Source of the DNA: Pseudomonas sp. CCC3.1
Lineage (GTDB): Bacteria > Pseudomonadota > Gammaproteobacteria > Pseudomonadales > Pseudomonadaceae
Reading direction: 5' to 3'
DNA length: 64,000 nt
Assembly: GCF_034347405.1 (NCBI RefSeq)
Contig: NZ_CP133778.1
Coordinates: forward strand, 682,001-746,000
Shown: positions 24,592 to 32,254 of the stretch, one piece after another
Layout of the letters: every line of letters starts with the position of its first letter
How positions within the stretch are numbered: the first letter of the stretch is position 1
The notes under the pieces: generated by a model
The model's input: the letters and a program-made list of their open reading frames with translations, nothing else
Databases searched by the model: none
What the model was told of the DNA's origin: nothing
Position numbers and translations under genes: made by a program

Positions 24592-25374
24592 TTATTTGCC
24601 GCTGTACAGATTTAAGTCGCCGAAGTTCTTTTTCTGGATTTTGGCGTAGGTGCCATCATCGTGTAACGCTTTGATACCTTTGTTGAGTAGGGCTTGCAGC
24701 TCGCTGTTACCCTTTTTGATACCGACGGCGGTTTTGGACGGAAGCAGAGGGTCGTCAATGGCGTTGCTGACTTCGTAATCAGCGCCCTGTGGCGATTTCA
24801 AAAAGCCCAGTTCGGCTTGCAGCATGTCCTGGACCGAAGCGTCGAGACGGCCTGAAGTCAGGTCGGCATACACTTGGTCCTGGTTGGCGTAAGCCTTAGT
24901 GGTCACACCGGCTTTATCCAGCACCGCCTTGGCGTAGGCTTCCTGGATGGTGCCTTGTTCATAGCCAACGGTTTTGCCTTTGAGCGAGGCGGTGTCGGCG
25001 CTCAAGCCCGAGCCTTTTTTGTACACCAGCGACGTTGGGCCGGAGAACAGCTCATTAGAGAAGTCGATGACTTTTTCGCGGGCTGGCGTGACGGTCATGG
25101 ACGAGATGACGCCGTCGAATTTGTTGGCTTTAAGGCCGGGAATCATGCCGTCAAAGTCGGATTCGACCCATTTGCACTTCACTTTCAGTTCGGCGCAGAT
25201 GGCATTGCCCAAGTCGATATCAAAACCCACCAGGCTGCCGTCAGCCGCTTTGGACTCAAACGGGGCGTAGGACGGGTCTACGCCAAAACGCAGTTCTTTG
25301 TACTCTTTGGCTAAAACAGAACCCGCAGCCATGCATAAAGTCAGTGCAGAAAGGGCCAGAAATGCTTTTTTCAT
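24592..25374 (-). CDS. Periplasmic Lys/Arg/Orn/His-type binding protein
   Basis: A 260-residue solute-binding protein of the LAO/HisJ/AotJ family. A signal peptide (MKKAFLALSALTLCMAAGSVLA) is followed by mature residues KEYKELRFGVDPSYAPFESK. The ligand-site blocks GFDIDLGNAICAELKVKCKWVESDFDGMIPGL and SSMTVTPAREKVIDFS, with the conserved Asp and Arg, are typical for basic amino acid binders. It heads the operon. Ligand choice among arginine, ornithine, lysine and histidine cannot be decided by eye. Confidence 0.92.
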   Translation of the reverse strand: MKKAFLALSALTLCMAAGSVLAKEYKELRFGVDPSYAPFESKAADGSLVGFDIDLGNAICAELKVKCKWVESDFDGMIPGLKANKFDGVISSMTVTPAREKVIDFSNELFSGPTSLVYKKGSGLSADTASLKGKTVGYEQGTIQEAYAKAVLDKAGVTTKAYANQDQVYADLTSGRLDASVQDMLQAELGFLKSPQGADYEVSNAIDDPLLPSKTAVGIKKGNSELQALLNKGIKALHDDGTYAKIQKKNFGDLNLYSGK

Positions 25375-25574
25375 TATTCAATCCCTAAAACCAATGAGCG
25401 CTTGTGGCGCGTGAGTACGGTGACTGGAGTGCTACGACGACAGAGACGAAGCAATAACCGAACCACAAAGGGTTGAGGAGGAATTTAGAGCAGAGAAACG
25501 CGTAAAAAGCGGAGGATGTGCGCTACAAAAGAGCGTTGAAAAAGGTGCGATCCAAAACAGTGCGAACTTGAAAC

Positions 25575-25717
25575 CGTAGCAGTTGCCGAGCTCCGCGAGG
25601 CTACGTCCGATTACGCAGTGATCGTAAAGCCTGAGAGCTCGATTCCGAAGGACCTCGGTTACCTGTTCACGACTGCTTTGCAGCCGGACGTAGCCTCGCG
25701 GAGCTCGGCAACTGCTA
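25575..25717. repeat. REP pair in inverted orientation
   Basis: The outer arms read CGTAGCAGTTGCCGAGCTCC and, at the other end, the complement GGAGCTCGGCAACTGCTA; the inner parts carry GGCTACGTCCG and its complement. Two REP units face each other around a spacer of about 90 bases. It lies in the 396-base gap before the penicillin-acylase gene; the rest of the gap is the binding-protein promoter region. Confidence 0.85.
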
Positions 25718-25729
25718 TCAAGTTTGGAA

Positions 25730-25763
25730 GGCTGCGATCTTTTTAATATTGAAAGATCGCAGC
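25730..25763. repeat. Short inverted repeat, REP-like or terminator
   Basis: GGCTGCGATCTTT / AAAGATCGCAGCC with an 8-base loop, directly after the stop of the penicillin-acylase-type gene. The sequence recurs at 39576-39618. It may serve as a transcription end signal. Confidence 0.7.
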
Positions 25764-25770
25764 CCGTTGC

Positions 25771-28233
25771 TTACTTGCCCGGCACCAGCGTGAGGCGTGT
25801 CTTGCCGTACACGCTATCGAAGTTCTGCGGCTGCATCGGGAAGCTGATGTATTGGCCCTTGAGCCATGGGTCGATACCGTCAGCGTAATGCGGGCTCGCC
25901 GGGTTGCTGGATTGCCCGCTGCTGTTTTGGCCCATCATCGGTTCGTTTTGCCCAAAGTCGATGATCATGCGCATGGCTGGAATCAACGTCGTTTCAAAGC
26001 TGTTGCTGCCAGTGTTGTAGGCCGCGATGTTGAGCGTGGTGTGATCGCCGCCTGCCGCTATCGGTCCGCGAACGGTTTGGCCATTGGCATTGCGCCACAG
26101 GTAGTAATGCAGCTTGCCCCATTGCCACGCCCGGTGATCGAGGCCCAATTGGCTGTCGCCCGCGCTCACGGCGGCGGCCAGGCTACGGGCCAGGATGGTC
26201 GGTTTATCTTCTTTTTGCGGGGTGCGAATGTCGTCCCAGAACGGGCTGTCTTCACGGCCCAGCAAGTGATCGCTGACGGCCGAATACGACAGGTTGCTGT
26301 TGGCGATAAAGGCTTTCCAGCTGGCGCCTGACTCAGGGCCCAGTTCGTCAAGGAAGATCTGCTTGGTGCTTTCCTGCAAAAACAGCTCATACAGCGCTGC
26401 GTCGGCCGAGGTCGGGCTGAGTTTGCCGTCAAAGGCCATCAGGCGGGTCAAGGCTTCGCGGGCTTTGACCTGATCCGCCGCAGGCAATGCGGCGATTGCC
26501 AGTTTCAGCGGTTGCGCCATGCCAGGTGCAGCCAGCATGGTTTTCAGCTTGGCCGCAAACAGTGTGGTCTGGTCGTACTGCATCGCGATCATGCTGCGTG
26601 CGTCTTGCTTGCCGCTGCCCGCCAGTTGGGCGAGACGCTCGCTGCGCTCTGGCGACAACCATGAATTGGACAACTGCATGCCGTAGCCATACGCCGCGGT
26701 ACGCTGGTTGGCCGTGCCCAGCCAGCCTTGCGCCGGGTCTTGGTCGTACGGGTGCAGCATGGCGTCGGCGTAACCGTCCCAGTCGTAGCGGCTGTCCCAT
26801 CCCGGTGACGGGAACAGGCCCAGGCCTTCACGGCGGTTGGGGTACAGCCCGGTGACTTGCCAGCCGATATGGCTGGCGTCGGCGTACAGAAGGTTCAGAG
26901 CAATCGCACGAATTTCGCGGCTGGCGTCAGACGCGCTTTCGCTGTTCTGCGCACGGGACAAGTTGAAAAACGCATCAAGGGTTTTGTCGCCCTTGAAGTC
27001 CGGGGTTTGCAGGGCCAGCCCCAGGCTGCTGTCCAGCGCATTGGGTGTGCCGACAGCACTGTTCAGCAGCGGGCCGTGGCGTGTTTCGTAAATGGCTTCG
27101 CGAATCGGGCGCTGACCTTTGACGAAGAAGGTTTCGTTGCGCACGGTGGCGGGCAGCCATTTGCCATCGGCCAGGTAGTACAGCGTGTTGCCCTGACGCT
27201 TGAGCTTCTCCAGAAACACATCCTGGTTATCACCCATGGCCATGCTCATGCCCCACGCGACCTTGCCGTTGAACCCGGCAAACAGGGTCGGCAAGCCAGC
27301 GATAGACGCGCCAGCGGCCTGGTATTTCGGCGCGCGGATTTGCACGTAATTCCAGGCTGATGGAATGCCGATCGGCTGGTGAATGTCGTTGGCCAGCAGG
27401 CTTTTGCCGCTGCGACTGCGTTGTGGGCCTATTGCCCAGTCGCTTGACGCCGTGACGCCAGGCAGGTTGAGTTGGCTTATGCGCTCCAGTGCTTGAGTCA
27501 CGCCACTCAAGCCAGGCAACTGGCTGGCCAGGTTCAGGCCGTTGAGTTTGTCGGCTTCACTCGTGGGCAATTGCTCATTGGGATACGTCGGCGTCAGCCA
27601 CGGGAGTTTGCTGGCGCCGACTTTTTGCGCGAGCACCAGCGAGTTGAGTTCTTCTTGAAGATTGACCGAGGTCGAGAAGTTCAACAGGCTGAACATCAGC
27701 GCTGAATCCTCAGGTTTCCAGTACTCAGCCCGGTAACCCGCCTGTGCGAGGTCGGCCGGGAGTTTGTCGCGATAGCGGAACAGATAAGCGTTGACGCCTC
27801 GGGCATACACTTCAAAGAACTTTTTAAGGCGTGGCGATGAGCTTTTATACAGCTCGTCTGCGTTCTTTTTAAGGTTGATGCTGCGCATCAGGCGGTCGCT
27901 GTCCAGCGCGTCACTGCCGTCCAGTTCGGCCAAACGGCCTTGGGCGAGCAAGCGCAGGCGCACCATTTGACTGATGCGGTCACTGGCGTGCACATAGCCC
28001 AGTGTGAACAGCGCATCGTGAAAGCTGCTGCTTTCGATCAGCGGGATGCCCTGGCTGTTGCGGCGAACCGAGACGTTCTGCGCCAACCCCTTCAAGGGCT
28101 GCACACCCGAGGTCGGGACCAGGCTTTCGCTGGAGAGAGTGTTTAGCTGACAACCGGACAGGCCCAACAGGCTGACCATTGCCGCGGCAACGCCGAACCG
28201 GGGTAAACAATGAGTAAGGGCTGGCGAGGCCAT
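25771..28233 (-). CDS. Penicillin acylase family (Ntn hydrolase) lipoprotein, possible acyl-homoserine lactone acylase
   Basis: An 820-residue autoprocessed amidohydrolase. The N-terminus is a lipoprotein signal (LLGLSGC, lipid-bearing C28), so it is anchored in the periplasm. The alpha chain ends near residue 262; the beta chain should start at S263 in TASSDWAIGPQ, aligned with the Ser-Asn-x-x-Ala-Val start of PvdQ and QuiP, although here Ser occupies the second position. GKSLLANDIHQ follows as in the family. Related Pseudomonas enzymes hydrolyse long-chain acyl-homoserine lactones or penicillin G-like amides. The true substrate is unknown. It stands beside an amino acid importer on the same strand. 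Confidence 0.85.
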   Translation of the reverse strand: MASPALTHCLPRFGVAAAMVSLLGLSGCQLNTLSSESLVPTSGVQPLKGLAQNVSVRRNSQGIPLIESSSFHDALFTLGYVHASDRISQMVRLRLLAQGRLAELDGSDALDSDRLMRSINLKKNADELYKSSSPRLKKFFEVYARGVNAYLFRYRDKLPADLAQAGYRAEYWKPEDSALMFSLLNFSTSVNLQEELNSLVLAQKVGASKLPWLTPTYPNEQLPTSEADKLNGLNLASQLPGLSGVTQALERISQLNLPGVTASSDWAIGPQRSRSGKSLLANDIHQPIGIPSAWNYVQIRAPKYQAAGASIAGLPTLFAGFNGKVAWGMSMAMGDNQDVFLEKLKRQGNTLYYLADGKWLPATVRNETFFVKGQRPIREAIYETRHGPLLNSAVGTPNALDSSLGLALQTPDFKGDKTLDAFFNLSRAQNSESASDASREIRAIALNLLYADASHIGWQVTGLYPNRREGLGLFPSPGWDSRYDWDGYADAMLHPYDQDPAQGWLGTANQRTAAYGYGMQLSNSWLSPERSERLAQLAGSGKQDARSMIAMQYDQTTLFAAKLKTMLAAPGMAQPLKLAIAALPAADQVKAREALTRLMAFDGKLSPTSADAALYELFLQESTKQIFLDELGPESGASWKAFIANSNLSYSAVSDHLLGREDSPFWDDIRTPQKEDKPTILARSLAAAVSAGDSQLGLDHRAWQWGKLHYYLWRNANGQTVRGPIAAGGDHTTLNIAAYNTGSNSFETTLIPAMRMIIDFGQNEPMMGQNSSGQSSNPASPHYADGIDPWLKGQYISFPMQPQNFDSVYGKTRLTLVPGK

Positions 28234-28325
28234 GGCAAAGCTCCTGCGGGGGTAATGTCATCGAAAGGCGCTACGTTAGTGAGGCCGATGACACTGCGCA
28301 AGCGCTATCAACAACAAGCTTTGTT

Positions 28326-28414
28326 GTCGCTGCCGAAGGCTGCGAAGGGTTGCGGAGCAACCCGTTTTCTCAACGCCCCCGCAACCTTCATCGCAGCCTG
28401 CGGCAGCGACTACA
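28326..28414. repeat. REP-type inverted repeat (TCGCTGCCG class)
   Basis: GTCGCTGCCGAAGGCTGCGA and the complement TCGCAGCCTGCGGCAGCGAC flank an imperfectly paired centre. Same class as 62346-62429. Confidence 0.85.
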
Positions 28415-28430
28415 TATTTGGCTGAGGCGC

Positions 28431-29069
28431 TTACTGCGGCGGATTGACCTTATCAACCAGCGCGTACGCACGCGTCGTCGCCGGGCGCGCCTTGATTCGC
28501 TCGAACCAGCCCTTCAGCGCCGCAAAGTCATCCAGATTCTGGCCCTGGAGTTCGTGTGACACGATCCATGGGTAAATCGCTATGTCAGCAATGCTGTATT
28601 CATCGCCCGCGACAAACTGACGGCCTTCCAGTTGCTTATTCAACACACCATAGAGGCGCGCTGTTTCGTCGGTGTAGCGCTTGATCGCGTAAGGGATTTT
28701 CTCGGGCAAACGCTTGAAATGATGGTTTTGCCCGGCCATTGGCCCCAGGCCGCCCATTTGCCAGAACAGCCATTGCAGGGCGACTTGGCGCCCGCGCAGG
28801 TCTTTAGGCAGAAACTGACCGATTTTTTCTGCGAGGTACAACAAGATCGCGCCGGACTCAAACAGCGACAGAGGTTCACCACCATCGGCTGGCGCGTGGT
28901 CGACAATCGCCGGAATCCGGTTGTTCGGGGCGATCTTCAGGAAGGAGGGTTCGAATTGTTCGTTTTTGCCGATATTCACCGGATGCACGGTGTAAGGCAG
29001 GCCCGCCTCTTCAAGGAACAACGAGATTTTGTGGCCGTTGGGAGTGGTCCAGTAATAAAGATCAATCAT
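28431..29069 (-). CDS. yfcG: Glutathione S-transferase, YfcG (Nu class) type
   Basis: A 212-residue GST close to E. coli YfcG, a glutathione-disulfide reductase-like enzyme. The N-terminal thioredoxin fold has TTPNGHKISLFLEE with the Thr/Asn pair at residues 9-11 that replaces the usual catalytic Ser/Tyr; NNRIPAIVDH and GEPLSLFESGAILLYLAEK bind glutathione. GGLGPMAGQNHHF is the class hallmark. No neighbour suggests a pathway; the role is probably redox defence. Confidence 0.9.
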   Translation of the reverse strand: MIDLYYWTTPNGHKISLFLEEAGLPYTVHPVNIGKNEQFEPSFLKIAPNNRIPAIVDHAPADGGEPLSLFESGAILLYLAEKIGQFLPKDLRGRQVALQWLFWQMGGLGPMAGQNHHFKRLPEKIPYAIKRYTDETARLYGVLNKQLEGRQFVAGDEYSIADIAIYPWIVSHELQGQNLDDFAALKGWFERIKARPATTRAYALVDKVNPPQ

Positions 29070-29181
29070 GAAGGGCTCCAGAGGGGAAGAATCACGCAGT
29101 CATCGCGCTAACCACGGGCTGCCAGTTTTACTCCCAATGCCTCCACCGTTGAAAGGGCTTGCTCAGCCAGACGCCAAAAAT

Positions 29182-29214
29182 AAAAACGCCGCACGTGCTG
29201 AGGCAGGTGCGGCG
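29182..29214 (-). terminator. Terminator of the SEC-C mini-protein gene
   Basis: On the minus strand CGCCGCAC / GTGCGGCG form a stem followed by TTTTT, 22 bases after the stop. Confidence 0.78.
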
Positions 29215-29235
29215 TGTGCAGGGCTGTCTGAAGAA

Positions 29236-29442
29236 TCAGGCGCCGTGGCACTTCTTGAATTTTTTGCTGCTGCCGCACGGGCAAGGGTCGTTGCGGCCAA
29301 TGTCTTTCAGTTCATTGCGCACCGGCTCTTGAGGGGCGTGGCCGCAGTTTGGGCCGTGCACGTGGCCGTGATCGTGGTCATGCGCGTGATGGTCATGATC
29401 GTGGTTACAGTCAGGGCCATGAACGTGGGGTTGCTGGGTCAT
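29236..29442 (-). CDS. Small SEC-C zinc-binding protein with His-rich N-terminus
   Basis: A 68-residue protein. The first 35 residues contain many His-Asp pairs (HDHDHHAHDHDHGH) and a HGPDC/HGPNC duplication, suited to metal binding. The C-terminus is a SEC-C motif (GRNDPCPCGSSKKFKKCHG) with a Cys3-His zinc site as in SecA. It is followed four genes on by a second SEC-C protein (YchJ type). It could be a metal carrier or buffer; function is unknown. It lies seven bases from the lipoprotein gene stop, so it is probably in one transcript with it. Confidence 0.85.
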   Translation of the reverse strand: MTQQPHVHGPDCNHDHDHHAHDHDHGHVHGPNCGHAPQEPVRNELKDIGRNDPCPCGSSKKFKKCHGA

Positions 29443-29449
29443 TACTTAA

Positions 29450-29935
29450 TCACTCTGGAATAAAATCGCCGGGCAGTATCTCGCCTTTACGCACGACGTG
29501 CACGTCGGAACCGAAGAACAGGCCTGTATCGAGCGTGCCATCCAGCAGATAAGGGACAGGCTGGTCAGGGGACTCCAGCAATTTGATCAACGGGCGTACC
29601 TGCGGCCACAAGTTGGTGCGCACGGGCACAACGAACACCTTAAAGCTGTTTGGCCCTACGCTGAACCACTGGTCGTACTCACCTTCAGTCAGTTTTAACG
29701 TGCCCAGGTAAAGCGAGTAACTGAGGCCGCGCACTGTGAGGGTCGAGTCATTCGGGTTATCCACCCGAAAGCGCAGCTTGAAGTGTTGCTCCAGGAGTTT
29801 GGCCTTGACCAGTTCGACCTTGATCAGATGCAGGTCCGGGTTTTTCTCTGCGGATTCAAACCATGACGTGCATCCGGACAACGCCAGAATCATCACAAGG
29901 GCGATTGTTTTTGTTATTCGAGCCCGAGAATTCAT
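29450..29935 (-). CDS. LEA type 2 / WHy-domain lipoprotein
   Basis: A 161-residue lipoprotein: signal ending ALSGC with lipid-bearing C22. The mature part resembles the LEA14/WHy domain (LEQHFKLRFRVDNPNDSTLTVRGLSYSLYLG), with the characteristic N-P-N-D turn. Such domains in plants and bacteria are linked to desiccation and stress, but the bacterial role is undefined. Start at 29935 (MNSRARITKT) after GGGGCAAG; the longer frame adds 16 codons with no signal-peptide logic. Confidence 0.82.
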   Translation of the reverse strand: MNSRARITKTIALVMILALSGCTSWFESAEKNPDLHLIKVELVKAKLLEQHFKLRFRVDNPNDSTLTVRGLSYSLYLGTLKLTEGEYDQWFSVGPNSFKVFVVPVRTNLWPQVRPLIKLLESPDQPVPYLLDGTLDTGLFFGSDVHVVRKGEILPGDFIPE

Positions 29936-29955
29936 TGCTTGCCCCTTTTTCCGTT

Positions 29956-30432
29956 CTAACTGCCCAGATAGCTCGCACAGCATTTCTTGAACTTCAGCCC
30001 ACTGTTACAGGGGCAGGCATCGTTGCGCCCGACCTTGAGCGGCACTGTGGGATCAATGAAGTACCAACGCCCTGCGCTTTGCACAAAGGAGGAGCGCTCG
30101 CGGTGGCTGTGTTCACCTTCTGTGTCATGCCAACGTGCAGTAAAGGTCACAAAAGCATGTTCTGGTTGGCCGCCGAACACTTCGCTGCTTTCTACTGCCA
30201 GCCCCAACCAGGTGCTTTGTGCGCTCCAGTGGGCAATGGACTGGCGGTCGAGTCCGGCCTGTTGCACAGGCAGTGTGGTATCGACCAGATAGTCAATCAG
30301 GCCCAGCACGTAGGCGCTGTAGCGCGAGCGCATCAATGTTTCGGCGCTCGGTGCCGGGTGCCCAGCGTGATAATGCCCGCAGCAGGCGTCCAGTAAATTA
30401 CCGCTGCCACAGGGGCAAATGGATGTACTCAT
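29956..30432 (-). CDS. ychJ: YchJ-type SEC-C protein (UPF0225)
   Basis: A 158-residue protein with two SEC-C motifs, one at each end: CPCGSGNLLDACCGHYH (residues 6-22) and CPCNSGLKFKKCC near the C-terminus. Between them lies an NTF2-like domain with the conserved MRSRYSAYVLG. The family is widespread with no assigned function. The ATG at 30432 is the conserved start. It directly follows the next gene by four bases, so they are co-transcribed. Confidence 0.9.
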   Translation of the reverse strand: MSTSICPCGSGNLLDACCGHYHAGHPAPSAETLMRSRYSAYVLGLIDYLVDTTLPVQQAGLDRQSIAHWSAQSTWLGLAVESSEVFGGQPEHAFVTFTARWHDTEGEHSHRERSSFVQSAGRWYFIDPTVPLKVGRNDACPCNSGLKFKKCCASYLGS

Positions 30433-30436
30433 CGGC

Positions 30437-30934
30437 TTACCACCAATACTTGCCAAAGTTTTCCGGGTTTGCCCAAAACCTGGCATTCAGCCAGTCAGGC
30501 ACTTGTTTGTATTCGCGCACGTCATACGTGAACAGGGTCAGTACCTGCTCATCGCGCTGAAAGCGTTCATTACTTTGTAGCGCAAGTGCGAAGAAGTCGG
30601 TGTCTTTCCAGTCGCAGGCAGCCAGATCGGCCAACACCGCCATGCGGCTGGCGTTCAGGTTGCGAATCCCGCCGAGCAGTTGCTGGCCCATGCGCTTGGG
30701 TAAATGCTCCAGACAATCGACCACCAGCGCGAGGTCGAAACGCTGTGCGGCCAACTCTGGCGGCAACGCGCCTGGCGCTGCGTGATCCACAATCACCTGC
30801 GGATGAGCGCTTTGAAACGCACCCAATGCGGGGAACTGGCTGGCGCCGACCACCAGCAAACGCTGTGGTTTGTGAAGATCAAGCAGCGCCGCCAGGGCTT
30901 GCTGAGGTGTGCGTGTTGAAATGCCAGACGTCAT
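30437..30934 (-). CDS. DUF6231-type protein, methyltransferase-like fold
   Basis: A 165-residue protein with a Rossmann-like N-terminus (RLLVVGASQFPALGAF), an acidic strand end (VIVDHAAP) and LALVVDCLEHLPKR, which resembles the motif IV region of class I methyltransferases. It ends with NPENFGKYWW. I take it as the DUF6231 family known from Pseudomonas; the assignment is from memory. The S-adenosylmethionine glycine loop (GxGxG) is not intact, so activity is uncertain. It precedes ychJ by four bases. Confidence 0.7.
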   Translation of the reverse strand: MTSGISTRTPQQALAALLDLHKPQRLLVVGASQFPALGAFQSAHPQVIVDHAAPGALPPELAAQRFDLALVVDCLEHLPKRMGQQLLGGIRNLNASRMAVLADLAACDWKDTDFFALALQSNERFQRDEQVLTLFTYDVREYKQVPDWLNARFWANPENFGKYWW

Positions 30935-31078
30935 TGTTAGTCCTCAATCAGAGCGTCCAAGACTAGCCTGAAACGGGAACAGACCCTAGAGGGGATGTGC
31001 ATGCTGGCTAATAGCTAAACAGCAGTCTTTACTTTCATCGCATCGGCCCATTGCCGACCCCCTCAGGAGAAACCCTTT

Positions 31079-31771
31079 ATGAGCATCATCAGGACAGCTG
31101 TACCTTTGATTGTTCTAACCAGCGTGTTAACAGGCTGCGCCGGGTTACAAAAAACCGATTGGCCCACGTGTGCGGCGGTGGGTGGTGTAGGAGGGGCTGC
31201 ATTGGGCGCGATCAACAGCTCTGCCTGGGCAGGTGGCGGCGCGCTCTTCGGCGCGGGTATGGCCGCTGCGTACTGCTGGGTTCATGGCGATGGCGATGCA
31301 GACGGCGATGGCGTGCCTGACAGTCGCGACAAGTGCCCAGACACCCCCAAAGGCGTGAAAGTTGACGCGGTAGGCTGCCCTATCGTGGCAGTGGTCGTGG
31401 TGGAACAGGTGGTCGTGGTCAAAGAAGAAACCATTGTGGTGCGTGATGTGCACTTTGAATTCAACTCGGCAAAACTGACCGCCGCTGACAAAGACAAGCT
31501 CAACGTGATTGCCGCACGTCTGAAAAAAGACGCAGCCAATGCTCAACTTAAAGTCACCGGTTACACCGACAGCGTGGGTAAAGACGCCTATAACCTCAAA
31601 CTGTCGAAAGAACGGGCGCAATCGGTGGTCGATTACTTGGTCGACAGCGGAGTGCCGCGCAATCAGTTTGTCTCCGTTGCAGGTGCGGGTGAGTCGAATC
31701 CGGTTGCCACCAACCAAACACCTGAGGGGCGTGCGCTAAACCGCCGGACAGAGATACACATCATTCGTTAA
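31079..31771 (+). CDS. OmpA-family outer membrane lipoprotein with glycine zipper and TSP3-like repeat
   Basis: A 230-residue protein with a lipobox (SVLTGC, C20). A Gly-rich segment (GGVGGAALGAINSSAWAGGG, residues 35-54) is glycine-zipper-like. A calcium-type TSP3 repeat follows (DGDADGDGVPDSRDKCPDTP), then a valine-rich stretch and a C-terminal OmpA peptidoglycan-binding domain (VTGYTDSVGKDAYNLKLSKERA ... NRRTEIHI). It would tether the outer membrane to peptidoglycan. A structured RNA candidate follows its stop. Confidence 0.88.
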   Translation: MSIIRTAVPLIVLTSVLTGCAGLQKTDWPTCAAVGGVGGAALGAINSSAWAGGGALFGAGMAAAYCWVHGDGDADGDGVPDSRDKCPDTPKGVKVDAVGCPIVAVVVVEQVVVVKEETIVVRDVHFEFNSAKLTAADKDKLNVIAARLKKDAANAQLKVTGYTDSVGKDAYNLKLSKERAQSVVDYLVDSGVPRNQFVSVAGAGESNPVATNQTPEGRALNRRTEIHIIR

Positions 31772-31791
31772 GTCAGGTGCACTGCGTGGCT

Positions 31792-31902
31792 CGCTCTACC
31801 TGTTGCGGATTGGCGAAAGACCCACGTTAGAGCGGTGCCATGGGTACCACGGTTCGCTGTCGGGCTGGTCAAAGGGACCCGGCTCGCGGCGAATCTTTTT
31901 TT
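31792..31902 (+). ncRNA. Candidate structured RNA, three stems ending in a T7 tract
   Basis: Three potential stems occur in order: CGCTCTA (31792-31798) with TAGAGCG (31828-31834); GGTGCC with GGTACC (31834-31848, loop ATG); and a long imperfect stem 31851-31895 with an inner GGTC/GACC tip, followed by T7 (31896-31902). It lies 20 bases after the OmpA-lipoprotein stop and 74 before the DUF1145 gene. It may be a leader with a termination switch, a 3' UTR-derived RNA or simply a terminator with extra hairpins. No known riboswitch class was recognised. Confidence 0.4.
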
Positions 31903-31975
31903 AAGCGGCCACTGGCGTGGTGCTCCTGCTAGCCGTTAATGTGCGCTCAAAGAAAAACATAGAAAGGGCGGTTGT

Positions 31976-32254
31976 ATGAAGGTGCTTTGGGGGCTGGGGA
32001 AAGTTCTGACGTTGTCGTTTTGGGTTGTTGTTGTGATCAATGTAGTTAAGCCGATGAGCAACCCATTCGATTTACTGATTAATCTGGCAGGGAGTCTGTT
32101 GTTTTTGACCCATTTGCTTGAGCTGTTGTTGTTCAACAGCAGCCTGAAAGGGCGCCCCCATCCTTGGCGCGACCGCCTGTACATCCTTTTAATTGGAATT
32201 CTGCACGTACAAACCTTCCCTAAGTCTCCCGGACAAGGCAACAGCCATGCGTAA
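31976..32254 (+). CDS. DUF1145 family small membrane protein
   Basis: A 92-residue protein with two to three hydrophobic helices (LTLSFWVVVVINVV, LLINLAGSLLFLTHLLELLLF, LYILLIGILHVQTF). The short size and the conserved mid-region histidine and leucines match the DUF1145 family of gamma-proteobacteria. The function is unknown. Its last codons overlap the start of the next gene by eight bases, which suggests coupled translation. A structured RNA candidate lies upstream. Confidence 0.82.
   Translation: MKVLWGLGKVLTLSFWVVVVINVVKPMSNPFDLLINLAGSLLFLTHLLELLLFNSSLKGRPHPWRDRLYILLIGILHVQTFPKSPGQGNSHA

Noticed and set aside
25375..25470. Possible ArgR boxes before the basic amino acid binding-protein gene
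   Set aside because: Only a TGTCGT hexamer on the minus strand without the AA at the proper distance and without a 21-base partner.
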